Source: Armatimonadia bacterium (GTDB lineage: Bacteria; Armatimonadota; Zipacnadia; Zipacnadales; JABUFB01). Taken from it: a DNA stretch of 47,983 nucleotides. The DNA lies in contig JBDKVB010000051.1 of the NCBI GenBank assembly GCA_039679385.1, positions 1 through 47,983 on the forward strand, read 5' to 3'. The translations under genes were made by a program, and so were the position numbers. Below, piece by piece: positions 16,635 to 25,697 of this stretch (positions are counted from its first letter, which is position 1; every line of letters begins with the position of its first letter). The notes beneath the pieces were generated by a model that was given only the letters and a program-made list of their open reading frames with translations, ran no database searches and was not told the DNA's origin.

Positions 16635-17186
16635 ATGAACGCTCGACTACGCCGGCTTTACGCCGACTCCCAGAAGATCCAGGATGAGTTCACAGGCCAC
16701 CCGCACATCGAGGTGGTGCCGCTTCTGGGAGACCCGCCGGAAGCCTACCAAATCACGTACCATGTCACGGGGCTGCGGCTGGACCGGGCAACCAACCGGC
16801 CCGTGCGGATTCGTGAGCATCGGGCACGGATCCACCTGCACCAGAACTACCCGCGCGAGAAGCCGAAGTGCGTGATGGACACGGACATCTTCCATCCGAA
16901 CATTGGTCCCTACATCTGCATCGACGACTACTGGGCTGCGGGCGAGAGCATTGCGGATGTGATCATTCAGATCGGTGAGATGATCCAGTACCGGAACTAC
17001 AACACCAAGAGTCCCCTGAACGCCGTGGCCGCACGATGGGCTGAGCAGAACCGCCACCTGCTCCCGGTAGGGGACGTGGACCTGTACCAGCCGGAGATAG
17101 AGATTGATCTGCTGGGCACGCCGACTGACAAGCAGGGACCGCGAGGTCACAGTGAGGGTGATCAGGTGGACATTCAGTTGAAGTAG
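16635..17186 (+). CDS. E2-like Ubl-conjugating enzyme (UBC fold)
   Basis: A 183-residue protein with the classical E2 core: an N-terminal helix (RLRRLYADSQKIQDEF), YPREKP (72-77) matching the YPFKPP turn, HPNIG (87-91) and the catalytic Cys95 in YICIDDYW, followed by the helix SIADVIIQIGEMI and SPLNAVAARW, equivalent to the DPLN-AA segment of eukaryotic E2s. A C-terminal extension (about 145-183) contains PEIEIDLL and ends DQVDIQLK, both acidic strand-like peptides. It would accept the Ubl from the E1 as a thioester and transfer it to lysine. No E3 is encoded nearby, so it may pick targets itself. A 76-base gap with a GCACCC/GGGTGC hairpin separates it from the JAMM gene. It appears to end the operon. 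Confidence 0.92.
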   Translation: MNARLRRLYADSQKIQDEFTGHPHIEVVPLLGDPPEAYQITYHVTGLRLDRATNRPVRIREHRARIHLHQNYPREKPKCVMDTDIFHPNIGPYICIDDYWAAGESIADVIIQIGEMIQYRNYNTKSPLNAVAARWAEQNRHLLPVGDVDLYQPEIEIDLLGTPTDKQGPRGHSEGDQVDIQLK

Positions 17187-17220
17187 GTTTACCGCCGCGT
17201 CGCCTTTTCTTGCGCCCATC

Positions 17221-17249
17221 TTGACTTTTTCTTGCTTATTTGCTACAGT
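17221..17249 (+). promoter_or_regulatory. Promoter of the Flp pilin gene
   Basis: TTGACT (17221-17226) and TACAGT (17244-17249) with a 17-base spacer in an AT-rich island that stands out from its surroundings. A small hairpin (CTGCCC/GGGCAG, 17264-17280) lies in the leader. This separates the pilin transcript from the Ubl operon. Confidence 0.65.
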
Positions 17250-17301
17250 ATACCGTAACGCTACTGCCCTGCCGGGGCAGCAAGGCCAGGAGATGGCCGC
17301 C

Positions 17302-17484
17302 ATGCTTGGTAGACTGCGCATAAGGCGCAAGCGGCGGAAGGGCCTCACAACGGTTGAGTACGCGCTGATGCTGTTTTTCTTCGCAGTCACGTGCATCTTC
17401 GGCTTCCCGAGCCTGGCCAAGAGCACTATGAGGACAGTCACGAACACAGGGGATTGTATCGACCGTTGTGCGGCGACCCGCTAG
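17302..17484 (+). CDS. Flp/Fap-type (type IVb) pilin
   Basis: A 60-residue pre-pilin. A basic leader (LGRLRIRRKRRKG) ends at the Gly before LTTVEYALMLFFF; the Glu at +5 and Tyr at +6 of the mature protein are the hallmark of Flp pilins processed by TadV-type prepilin peptidase, and the following hydrophobic helix forms the fibre core. Only about 45 mature residues remain, the normal size. ATG 17302 is preferred because AGGAG stands nine bases before it; ATG 17293 lies directly on that site. No tad secretion genes are in the window. It has its own promoter, so a link to the Ubl operon is positional only. Confidence 0.85.
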   Translation: MLGRLRIRRKRRKGLTTVEYALMLFFFAVTCIFGFPSLAKSTMRTVTNTGDCIDRCAATR

Positions 17485-17544
17485 GGGCGAGTTGCAGCCG
17501 GTTGCAGTTCACCTGCGGTAACCGACGTGTCAGGGATCCGGGGA

Positions 17545-17577
17545 GCCGGCACGGGGTGAGCTCGGGCTCGTGCCGGC
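17545..17577 (+). terminator. Hairpin after the Flp pilin gene
   Basis: GCCGGCACG (17545-17553) pairs perfectly with CGTGCCGGC (17569-17577), and the loop can pair further (GAGC/GCTC). There is no run of T after it, so this is either a weak terminator or an mRNA 3' stabilising hairpin that could yield more pilin mRNA. Confidence 0.45.
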
Positions 17578-17600
17578 GTGACGGTTCGCTTGCGAGAGGG

Positions 17601-17629
17601 TTGACAGGCGGGGCGGATCGCGGCATAAT
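17601..17629 (+). promoter_or_regulatory. Promoter of tRNA-Ala
   Basis: TTGACA (17601-17606), a perfect -35 box, and CATAAT (17624-17629) with a 17-base spacer; the start would be about ten bases before the tRNA. The strongest promoter in the window by sequence. Confidence 0.8.
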
Positions 17630-17645
17630 GGCAACTCACACCCTT

Positions 17646-17721
17646 GGGCGAGTAGCTCAGCTGGGAGAGCGCCTCCCTCGCACGGAGGAGGTCGAGAGTT
17701 CGAATCTCTTCTCGTCCACCA
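17646..17721 (+). tRNA. tRNA-Ala (anticodon CGC)
   Basis: A 76-base tRNA with encoded CCA. The acceptor stem GGGCGAG/CTCGTCC includes the G3-U70 wobble pair that identifies alanine tRNAs. The D arm (GCTCAGCTGGGAGAGC), anticodon stem CCTCC/GGAGG, loop CTCGCAC with anticodon CGC at 17679-17681, and T arm (GAGAGTTCGAATCTCTT) are all regular. It reads GCG, in line with the high GC content. Confidence 0.97.
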
Positions 17722-17732
17722 TGTGGCCACTC

Positions 17733-17764
17733 AGCCGCCGACCGAAAATGGTTGGCGGCTTTTG
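17733..17764 (+). terminator. Rho-independent terminator after tRNA-Ala
   Basis: AGCCGCCGACC (17733-17743) pairs with GGTTGGCGGCT (17750-17760), allowing one G-T pair, with a CGAAAAT-type loop and followed by TTTTGT. It ends the single-gene tRNA transcript. Confidence 0.8.
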
Positions 17765-17814
17765 TGTATCTGGGGTCAGGGGCGGCGGCAGGTTATCTCG
17801 GGAACCCTAAGCAT

Positions 17815-17843
17815 GTGTGATAGCATTACACTAAGGGTATACC
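17815..17843 (+). promoter_or_regulatory. Candidate promoter with inverted repeat before hsp20
   Basis: GTGTGATAGCATTACAC (17815-17831) is an imperfect inverted repeat with arms GTGTnAT and ATnACAC. A weak -10-like TATACC lies at 17838-17843, and the left arm falls at the -35 position. A repressor bound here would block the promoter. It does not match the CIRCE element (TTAGCACTC-N9-GAGTGCTAA). Confidence 0.35.
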
Positions 17844-17888
17844 GTCGCAAGCAGGAACTATTGAACCGAGCACGGGGAGGTGCTTACT

Positions 17889-18332
17889 ATGTCGATTATC
17901 CGATGGCGTCGTCCAGAAAGCTTGCCCACTGTCTTCGATGAGATCGACAGGGCCGTTGACGATTTCCTGCGGTACCCTCTGCGCCGCGCCGTATACCACG
18001 ATGCTGTGGAGTTCGGCCCGGCCGTGGATGTGTACCAGACAGAGGACGAGGTCGTAGTGAAGGCGGAGCTGCCGGGAGCCAAGCGCGAGGACATCACCCT
18101 GACGCTGGAAGAGGGTGGCCTGGTGCTCGCCGGGTCTACCTCGCATGAGGAGGAAACGACCGAAGAGGGGTACTACCGCAAGGAGATCCGCCGGGGGCAG
18201 TTCCGGCGCTTCATCTCGCTGCCGGCACCCGTCAAGGCCGAGGAGATGACCGCGACCTTCGACAACGGGGTCCTGACCGTCCGGGGGCCGAAGGCTTCCG
18301 AGGACAAGGGCAAGAAGATCGAAGTGAAGTAG
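17889..18332 (+). CDS. Hsp20/alpha-crystallin small heat shock protein
   Basis: A 147-residue ATP-independent holdase. The alpha-crystallin domain runs from about residue 40 to 135: VDVYQTEDEVVVKAELPGAKREDI at its start, a central RRGQFRRFISLP strand and the late GVLTVRGPK strand. The N-terminal region is short (SIIRWRRPESLPTVFDEIDR). GGGGAGG stands eight bases before the ATG at 17889; the ATG at 17880 overlaps that site. A strong terminator follows. The basal promoter with inverted repeat upstream suggests stress control by a repressor. Confidence 0.93.
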   Translation: MSIIRWRRPESLPTVFDEIDRAVDDFLRYPLRRAVYHDAVEFGPAVDVYQTEDEVVVKAELPGAKREDITLTLEEGGLVLAGSTSHEEETTEEGYYRKEIRRGQFRRFISLPAPVKAEEMTATFDNGVLTVRGPKASEDKGKKIEVK

Positions 18333-18372
18333 TCTGCACCGGCGCCCGAGGGCGCCTGGGAAGCGTCAACGG

Positions 18373-18408
18373 AGGCCGGGTCGCGAGGAATCGTGGCCCG
18401 GCCTTTTT
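18373..18408 (+). terminator. Rho-independent terminator of hsp20
   Basis: GGCCGGG (18374-18380) pairs with CCCGGCC (18397-18403), followed by TTTTT (18404-18408). It lies between the convergent hsp20 and mreB genes; on the minus strand the stem is preceded by A residues, so its effect there is weaker. Confidence 0.85.
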
Positions 18409-18464
18409 CGTGTGGGGATAGTTTCGCAGGGGCGGATCAGGGAAGGAGAGGGCGAAGGCGCCTC

Positions 18465-19487
18465 TCAGTGGGCTGCCAGCGACCGTACGCCGAGGGGCAA
18501 GGTATCGATCTCGTCGAGGACCTTGCCGGTCCCGATGGCGACGCAACTGATGGGGTCGTCGGCGATGCGAACCGGGATGCCGGTCTCGATCTCAAGCAGT
18601 TGGTCGATACCGCGGAGCAGCGCGCCGCCACCGGTCAGGGTGATGCCGCGCTCGATGATATCGGCGGCGAGCTCCGGGGGCGTATGCTCGAGGATGGCCT
18701 TGACCCGGCCGACGATCTGTGAGACGCCCTCGGAGATGGAGTAGCGCACCTCCACCGAGCTGACGCTCACGGTCTTGGGGAGGCCGGAGATGATATCGCG
18801 ACCGCGGACCTCGGTGTCGAGCTCCTCGGCCATCTCGAAGGCGGAGCCGATGTCCATCTTGATGCGTTCCGCCGTGGGCTCACCGATATCCAGACTGTAG
18901 ACGCGCTTGATGTGCCGGACGATGGACTCGTCGAGGTGGTTCCCGCCAATGCGCAGGGAGTCGCTGACGACGATTCCACCCAGGGAGATGACCGCGATGT
19001 CGGTGGTACCGCCGCCTACATCGACGACCATGTTGCCGCCAGGCGTGGCGATGGGCAGGCCCGCGCCGATGGCGGCGGCCATGGGTTCCTCGATGGGAAT
19101 GGCTTCGCGTGCACCGGCGGACCGGGCAGCATCGAGTGCGGCACGACGTTCGACGCTGGTGGCGGCGGAGGGAATGCAGATCACAACGAGCGGCTTGGAG
19201 AATCGGGCACGCTTGCCACAGGCCCTGCGGATCAGGTGGGCGAGCATGTCGCGGGTGATGGTGTAGTCGGCGATGACGCCGTCGCGGAGTGGCCGAATGG
19301 CCACGATGTTGCCGGGGGTGCGGCCGAGCATCTCACGGGCTGCCTCGCCAACCGCCAAGACACGTCGAAGCCGTCGCTCGACGGCGACCACGGAGGGTTC
19401 GCGGATGACAATGCCGCGTTTCCGGGCAAAGACGACGATGTTTGCGGTACCCAGGTCAATGCCCAGGCGGTCGCCTAGGCCAAACAT
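18465..19487 (-). CDS. mreB: Rod shape-determining protein MreB
   Basis: A 340-residue actin-like ATPase that forms membrane-attached filaments guiding lateral wall synthesis. Motifs seen: phosphate 1 (GIDLGTANIVV), phosphate 2 (VVDVGGGTTDIAVISLGG) and the adenosine motif (GITLTGGGALLRGIDQLL), with the N-terminal MFGLGDR instead of the long amphipathic helix of some MreBs. Its first 13 bases overlap the 3' end of murA, so the two are coupled. The usual mreC and mreD partners do not follow; the gene ends next to a convergent terminator. It could be an Mbl-type paralogue, but the context with murA favours MreB function. Confidence 0.95.
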   Translation of the reverse strand: MFGLGDRLGIDLGTANIVVFARKRGIVIREPSVVAVERRLRRVLAVGEAAREMLGRTPGNIVAIRPLRDGVIADYTITRDMLAHLIRRACGKRARFSKPLVVICIPSAATSVERRAALDAARSAGAREAIPIEEPMAAAIGAGLPIATPGGNMVVDVGGGTTDIAVISLGGIVVSDSLRIGGNHLDESIVRHIKRVYSLDIGEPTAERIKMDIGSAFEMAEELDTEVRGRDIISGLPKTVSVSSVEVRYSISEGVSQIVGRVKAILEHTPPELAADIIERGITLTGGGALLRGIDQLLEIETGIPVRIADDPISCVAIGTGKVLDEIDTLPLGVRSLAAH

Positions 19488-20767
19488 AGTGCCTTCCTGC
19501 TTTGCAGGTCACTGCAGCGCACGATGTCGGCACCAATCGAGCGCAGCTTGCCCTCGAGGTTGTCGTAACCGCGATCCAGGAATCCGGCGCCGCTGATTCC
19601 GGTCTGTCCCTCTGCCACGAGGCCCGCGATCACCAGAGCGGCGCCCGCCCGGATGTCGGTGGCCTCAACAGGTGCCGCATAGAGACGCGGCTGGCCCTTG
19701 ATGATGGCTGCGCTGTCAACGATGCGTACGTGTGCCCCCATGCGTGCGAGCTCATCGGTGTAGTTGTAGCGGGCATCGAAGATGGTCTCTTCGATGATCG
19801 AGGTGCCCTTGGCAATGGCGGCGAGGACACCGTGGCAGGGCTGCAGGTCGGTGGGATAGCCGGGATAGGGCGCCGTCACGATGTCGACGGGAAGCGGCCG
19901 GCCGGAAGCGCGGACGCGGACCCAGTTCGGCCCGGTCGTGACGGAGGCACCGGCACGGCGCAGGACATCGAGGACGATCTCCATGTGGTCCGGAGCACAG
20001 TCTTCGATGGTGACGTCGCCGGTTGCGGCAGCCACCGCGTACATGAAGGTGCCAGCCTCCATGCGGTCGGGAATGGCGCGGGTCTCGGCCTCGTGGAGTC
20101 TGTCGACGCCACGGATGATGACGGTGGCAGAGCCTACGCCGGTGATGTCGGCCCCGCACTTGATGAGGAACTCCTGGCAACTGACCACTTCAGGCTCACG
20201 CGAGGCATTCTCGATGATCGTGGTGCCCTCGGCCAGGGCGGAGGCGAGCATGATGTTGACGGTTGCGCCGACACTTCGCATCCGGGGGTCCATGAAGATT
20301 CGGGTGCCGCGGAGACGGGAAGCTTTGGCCCGTACGACGCCGTTGCGCTCCTCGACGCGCGCACCAAGGGCCTTGAAGCCCTGAACGTGGAAGTCGACGG
20401 GGCGATGACCGATGACGCATCCACCCGGGAGAGGCACCTCACAGGAGCCGAAACGGGCCAGCAGTGGTCCCGCCACGTAGAAGGAGGCCCGCATCTTGCG
20501 GACCAGTTCGTAGGGCGCCGCGAGGGCGGTGATGTTGCGTGCATCGATCCTGAGCTTCCTCGGGGCCACGAACTCGCACTTGGCACCGAGGGCGCGAAGC
20601 ATCTCGATCATCGTACCAACATCCTCGATATCGGGGATGTTGTCGACGACGGTCTCGCCTTCGACCAAGAGCGACGCGGCCAGAAGGGGTAAGGCACCGT
20701 TCTTGGAGCCACTGGCTCGAACACGGCCTGCCAGCGGCTTCCCACCGGTCACTAGAATCTCATCCAC
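19475..20767 (-). CDS. murA: UDP-N-acetylglucosamine 1-carboxyvinyltransferase
   Basis: First committed step of peptidoglycan synthesis: transfer of enolpyruvate from PEP to UDP-GlcNAc in the cytosol. The 430-residue length is standard. Lys22-Asn23 in SGSKNGALP and the catalytic Cys117 in LPGGCVIGHRPVD are present; a Cys here, rather than Asp, predicts fosfomycin sensitivity. The start is GTG with AGGGGG upstream. It is the first gene of a murA-mreB pair joining wall precursor supply with wall shape. Confidence 0.96.
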   Translation of the reverse strand: MDEILVTGGKPLAGRVRASGSKNGALPLLAASLLVEGETVVDNIPDIEDVGTMIEMLRALGAKCEFVAPRKLRIDARNITALAAPYELVRKMRASFYVAGPLLARFGSCEVPLPGGCVIGHRPVDFHVQGFKALGARVEERNGVVRAKASRLRGTRIFMDPRMRSVGATVNIMLASALAEGTTIIENASREPEVVSCQEFLIKCGADITGVGSATVIIRGVDRLHEAETRAIPDRMEAGTFMYAVAAATGDVTIEDCAPDHMEIVLDVLRRAGASVTTGPNWVRVRASGRPLPVDIVTAPYPGYPTDLQPCHGVLAAIAKGTSIIEETIFDARYNYTDELARMGAHVRIVDSAAIIKGQPRLYAAPVEATDIRAGAALVIAGLVAEGQTGISGAGFLDRGYDNLEGKLRSIGADIVRCSDLQSRKALCLA

Positions 20768-20883
20768 GGATAAAGGCCCCCTTAGCGGCTTGTGGCGTGA
20801 GAGCGAAGTTCGTCAGCGTCGCCCGCCCACCGGGGCGGTTCCCTCCACGCTGACCTGATCTGCAATGGGCCGCCACGTTCCCC

Positions 20884-20912
20884 ACTATACCACTTCTTCG
20901 TCACGTTGAGAA
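20884..20912 (-). promoter_or_regulatory. Candidate promoter of murA-mreB
   Basis: On the minus strand TTCTCA (20907-20912) and TATAGT (20884-20889) are 17 bases apart, in a locally AT-richer patch. The leader to the GTG at 20767 would be about 110 bases. Confidence 0.5.
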
Positions 20913-21078
20913 TGACCTTCCAGCCAGGGCCTCGCCGGCATCTGCTCGGCGCCTCAGCCCTTCCTTCGGTATCGCCTCTGCGTACAGGCAAGCGCAGCAA
21001 GGCGGAGGTGAGGTACCCTCAGAGTTGGGTGGTACGTTGCGCCCGGGGCTGTTCGCGCAGCCGGTGCCGGAAAAGGAA

Positions 21079-21108
21079 GATGGCCCGCGTGCTCGCACAC
21101 AGGCCATC
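21079..21108 (-). terminator. Probable terminator of the ATP synthase operon
   Basis: Reading the minus strand, GATGGCC (21108-21102) pairs with GGCCATC (21085-21079) around a loop that itself contains GTGCGAGCAC, and is followed by TTCCTTTTCC. The T run is broken, so efficiency is uncertain. Confidence 0.55.
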
Positions 21109-21143
21109 GGAAGGCTGAACTCTCGGGTGGAGGGACTGCTAGG

Positions 21144-21560
21144 TCAGGCCGAGCGCCCTGCTACCTTGAGGCGGTTGAGGGCCCGGCGGAGCGCGATCTC
21201 TGCCCGGCGCAGGTCCGTGTCGGGCGTCCGGCTGTTCAGTCGGTCGCGGGCACGCGTCTCGGCCGCCTGGGCTCGGGACACGTCGATCTTGTGGTTCTCC
21301 TCGACGGCGTCGGCGAGGATCACGACCTGGGAGGGCATGACTTCGCAGATTCCGCCGGAGCAGGCGAAGCAACGCGCGACCTTCTTGCTGGGCTCCCGGA
21401 CGAGGAGCGTGCCGACGGTAAGCTCAGCAACCAGGGGTGCATGGCCCCGCTTGACGCCGAAGTAGCCATCGGCGCCCGGCGCTCGCAAGGACTCCACGGG
21501 GCACTGAAGGACCACGCCCTCCTGGGTCACAATCTGCAGTTGAAAGGTGGCTGCTGCCAT
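21144..21560 (-). CDS. atpC: ATP synthase F1 subunit epsilon
   Basis: A 138-residue central-stalk subunit that couples rotation and can inhibit ATP hydrolysis. The N-terminal beta sandwich (FQLQIVTQEGVVL, GYFGVKRGHAPLVAEL) and C-terminal helix pair (RAQAAETRARDRL, RRAEIALRRALNRLKV) are typical; the C-terminal helices are present in full. Last gene of the operon, 74 bases after atpD. Confidence 0.94.
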   Translation of the reverse strand: MAAATFQLQIVTQEGVVLQCPVESLRAPGADGYFGVKRGHAPLVAELTVGTLLVREPSKKVARCFACSGGICEVMPSQVVILADAVEENHKIDVSRAQAAETRARDRLNSRTPDTDLRRAEIALRRALNRLKVAGRSA

Positions 21561-21634
21561 AGCGACTCACTCACCGACCGGCTTCCGCAGCCCGAGAAGG
21601 CAGCGCCGTACCGGCCTGTCGATCTGGGCCAGGG

Positions 21635-23122
<1,488 letters not shown>

Positions 23123-23135
23123 CTATGCAGGAGAG

Positions 23136-23999
23136 CTACTCCGCCAAGGCGTCGGCGCCCGCGATGACCTCCAGGAGTTCGTTGGTGATCTGCGTCTGTC
23201 GAGCACGGTTGAAGTCACGCGTCAGGGTGACGATCATTTCCTCGGCGTTGTCCGTCGCGGTGGTCATGGCGGTCATCCGCGCGCCCTCTTCGGAGGCGGC
23301 AGCATTGAGCAACATTTCGTAGACCGCGGCGTCCGTTGCACGAGGGAGAAGCGAAGCCAGCAGTTGCTCCGCCGGGGGCTCGAAGAGGATCGAGCGGGCC
23401 GCGTCGCCGTTCTTGGCAGCCTCAGGAGGCGCGATGGGGAGCAGTTGCCTTGCCGTCGGCACATGCCGCATGGCGGAGTAGAAGCGGCTGTACAGGACGT
23501 GGACCTCGCCGACCTGGTTGGTCAGGAGCATGGTCTGGAGCTGACGGGATAGCTGCCTGGCCATGGTGGCTCGCCCGGCGTCATCGGGAGAGGGATAGGA
23601 CTGCACCACATCCCAGGGGCCCTTCGCGAAGGATTGGGCGGCCTTCGGGCCGATGGTGATGAGCTTGACGGGACGATCCAGGCCACTAAGGAAGCCGGCC
23701 GCTTCGCGCAAGAGGGTAACGTTGAAGCTGCCGCATAGGCCGCGAGATCCGGCGATGACCACGACCCCTACGGGCTCAACGTCGCGCGGCTCCAGGAAGG
23801 GGTGGCTGATCTCGCCAACGCGGCCGGCGACATCACGCAAGATTTGGTCGAGGCGGTCCCAGTAGACGCGGCCGTTCTCCACGGCGCCCTGCACGCGGCG
23901 CAGCTTGGCAGCCGCGACCATCTTCATGGCTCGCGTGATCTTCCAGATGCTCTGGACGGTATGGGTTTTGCGTCGTATCGCGCGTAGGTTCTGTGGCAT
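23136..23999 (-). CDS. atpG: ATP synthase F1 subunit gamma
   Basis: A 287-residue rotor shaft. The N-terminal helix (IRRKTHTVQSIWKITRAMKMVAAAKLRR) and the C-terminal helix (MTAMTTATDNAEEMI, FNRARQTQITNELLEVIAGADAL) form the coiled coil that turns inside the alpha-beta ring; SRGLCGSFN is the conserved core segment. Lies between atpA and atpD as usual. Confidence 0.97.
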   Translation of the reverse strand: MPQNLRAIRRKTHTVQSIWKITRAMKMVAAAKLRRVQGAVENGRVYWDRLDQILRDVAGRVGEISHPFLEPRDVEPVGVVVIAGSRGLCGSFNVTLLREAAGFLSGLDRPVKLITIGPKAAQSFAKGPWDVVQSYPSPDDAGRATMARQLSRQLQTMLLTNQVGEVHVLYSRFYSAMRHVPTARQLLPIAPPEAAKNGDAARSILFEPPAEQLLASLLPRATDAAVYEMLLNAAASEEGARMTAMTTATDNAEEMIVTLTRDFNRARQTQITNELLEVIAGADALAE

Positions 24000-24074
24000 G
24001 TGTTGCTCGCGGGACTCTCGGTCCCTAACGCTTCCTCAGAAGTCGGCCCGGGATCGTGGTACCAGAACGGACAG

Positions 24075-25580
24075 TTAGCCGGCGGCCTTCTTGGCCTCTG
24101 CAATCGCCTTGCCCAGCAGCTCTACGTTCTCGTCGGAGAGGGCTTTACTGGCGCGCATCTCGGCGATCAGTTGCGGGTACTTGTCGTGCACGTGCTTGAT
24201 GATCTTGGGCTCCAGCTCGCGGATCTGGTTGGTCTCGACGTCTTCATAGAAGCCGCGGGTGCCGGCGAAGATGGCGATGGTCTGATCCTCGGTGGCGAGC
24301 GGGCTGTACTGGTCCTGCTTGAGCACCTCGACCATGCGCTGACCGCGAGCGAGGATGGCGCGCGTCTGCTCGTCGAGGTCAGAGGAGAACTGAGCGAAGG
24401 CCTCGTACTCGCGGAAGGAAGCCAGATCCAGCTTCAGGCGGCCGGCCACGCTCTTCATCATCTTGGTCTGAGCGGCGGAACCGACACGGGACACCGAGCG
24501 GCCAACGTCGATGGCGGGTCGGATGCCCTGGTAGAACAGGTCGGGCTCCAGGTAGATCTGGCCATCGGTGATCGAGATCACGTTGGTCGGGATGTAGGCA
24601 GAGAAGTCGCCTTCCTGGGTCTCAACGATCGGCAGAGCGGTGAGCGATCCGCCACCCAGCTCGTCGTTGAGCTTGCAGGCGCGCTCCAGAAGCCGCGAGT
24701 GCAGGTTGAAGATGTCGCCGGGATAGGCTTCGCGGCCCGGCGGACGACGGAGCAGCAGAGAGACCTGGCGGTATGCAACGGCGTGCTTGGACAGGTCATC
24801 ATAGACGATAAGGGCATGGCCGCCGTTGTCGCGGACCTGCTCGCCGATGGTGCACCCGGCGTAAGGGGCGATGTACTGCAGCGCTGCGGGGTCACTGGCG
24901 GTAGCGGCAACGATGCAGGTGTACTCCAGCGCGCCGTATTCGGCGAGGGTCGCGGCCACACGTCGAACGGTGGACAACTTCTGACCGATGGCGACGTAGA
25001 TGCACTTCACGCCGCTGTTGCGCTGGTTGATGATGGTGTCGATGGCGATTGCGCTCTTGCCGATCTGGCGGTCGCCAATGATGAGCTCGCGCTGGCCACG
25101 GCCGATCGGGGTCATGGAGTCGACGGCCTTGAGGCCGGTCTCCAGGGGCTCACTCACCGGCTGGCGCTCGACGACGCCGGGAGCCTTGACCTCGATGAGG
25201 CGCGTCTCGTCACTGTCCACCGGGCCCTTGCCGTCCAGTGGCTCACCCAGGGGAGAGACGACGCGGCCAAACAGGGCGTCACCGACCTTGGTCTCGGCGA
25301 TGCGGCCGGTTGCGCGGACCGTGTCGCCCTCCTCGATGCCGGTGTCGGGGCCCATGAGAATGCAGCCGACGTTGTCTTCCTCGAGGTTCAGCGCGATGCC
25401 CTGAACGCCGCCGGGGAACTCGACCAACTCGGAGGACATGACGTTCTCAAGGCCGTAGACATGGGCGATACCGTCGCCGACCTGCAGGACGACGCCCACA
25501 TCCTCCATCTTCAGCTTTGACTCGAAACGCTCAATCTCCTGGCGCAAGACCTTGGAGACTTCCTCAGCTCGCAGAGGCAA
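24075..25580 (-). CDS. atpA: ATP synthase F1 subunit alpha
   Basis: The 501-residue non-catalytic nucleotide-binding subunit. [15 protein letters not shown] is the Walker A loop, [17 protein letters not shown] holds Walker B, and the arginine finger lies in the [13 protein letters not shown] segment. The N-terminus ([17 protein letters not shown]) binds the delta subunit. Normal length, no odd features. The long plus-strand open frame across it is a shadow of GC-rich codon use. Confidence 0.98.
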   Translation of the reverse strand: MPLRAEEVSKVLRQEIERFESKLKMEDVGVVLQVGDGIAHVYGLENVMSSELVEFPGGVQGIALNLEEDNVGCILMGPDTGIEEGDTVRATGRIAETKVGDALFGRVVSPLGEPLDGKGPVDSDETRLIEVKAPGVVERQPVSEPLETGLKAVDSMTPIGRGQRELIIGDRQIGKSAIAIDTIINQRNSGVKCIYVAIGQKLSTVRRVAATLAEYGALEYTCIVAATASDPAALQYIAPYAGCTIGEQVRDNGGHALIVYDDLSKHAVAYRQVSLLLRRPPGREAYPGDIFNLHSRLLERACKLNDELGGGSLTALPIVETQEGDFSAYIPTNVISITDGQIYLEPDLFYQGIRPAIDVGRSVSRVGSAAQTKMMKSVAGRLKLDLASFREYEAFAQFSSDLDEQTRAILARGQRMVEVLKQDQYSPLATEDQTIAIFAGTRGFYEDVETNQIRELEPKIIKHVHDKYPQLIAEMRASKALSDENVELLGKAIAEAKKAAG

Positions 25581-25697
25581 GGCATGTCACCTCGTTAGAA
25601 ACCATATGTGTAAGGGAGTGGGACAGACCTGGGTCCTTCTCCCCCGTCGCGGTTACCCACAGACCGCTCCAACAACCCCAGGGGTTGGACCGCAACA

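Larger units (their letters stand above)
20768..21143. other. 376-base intergenic region between atpC and murA
   Basis: No gene is supported. It holds the likely end of the ATP synthase transcript (hairpin 21079-21108) and a candidate murA promoter (20884-20912). Open frames on both strands here have no recognisable content and no ribosome binding sites. Confidence 0.6.

Noticed and set aside
19502-20692. 396-codon plus-strand open frame across murA
   Set aside because: Shadow of murA; Asp/Gly/His-rich translation without family features.
24000-25520. Long plus-strand open frame of about 500 codons across atpA
   Set aside because: It mirrors atpA codon by codon. High-GC genes often leave an open antisense frame; it has no domain and no ribosome binding site.
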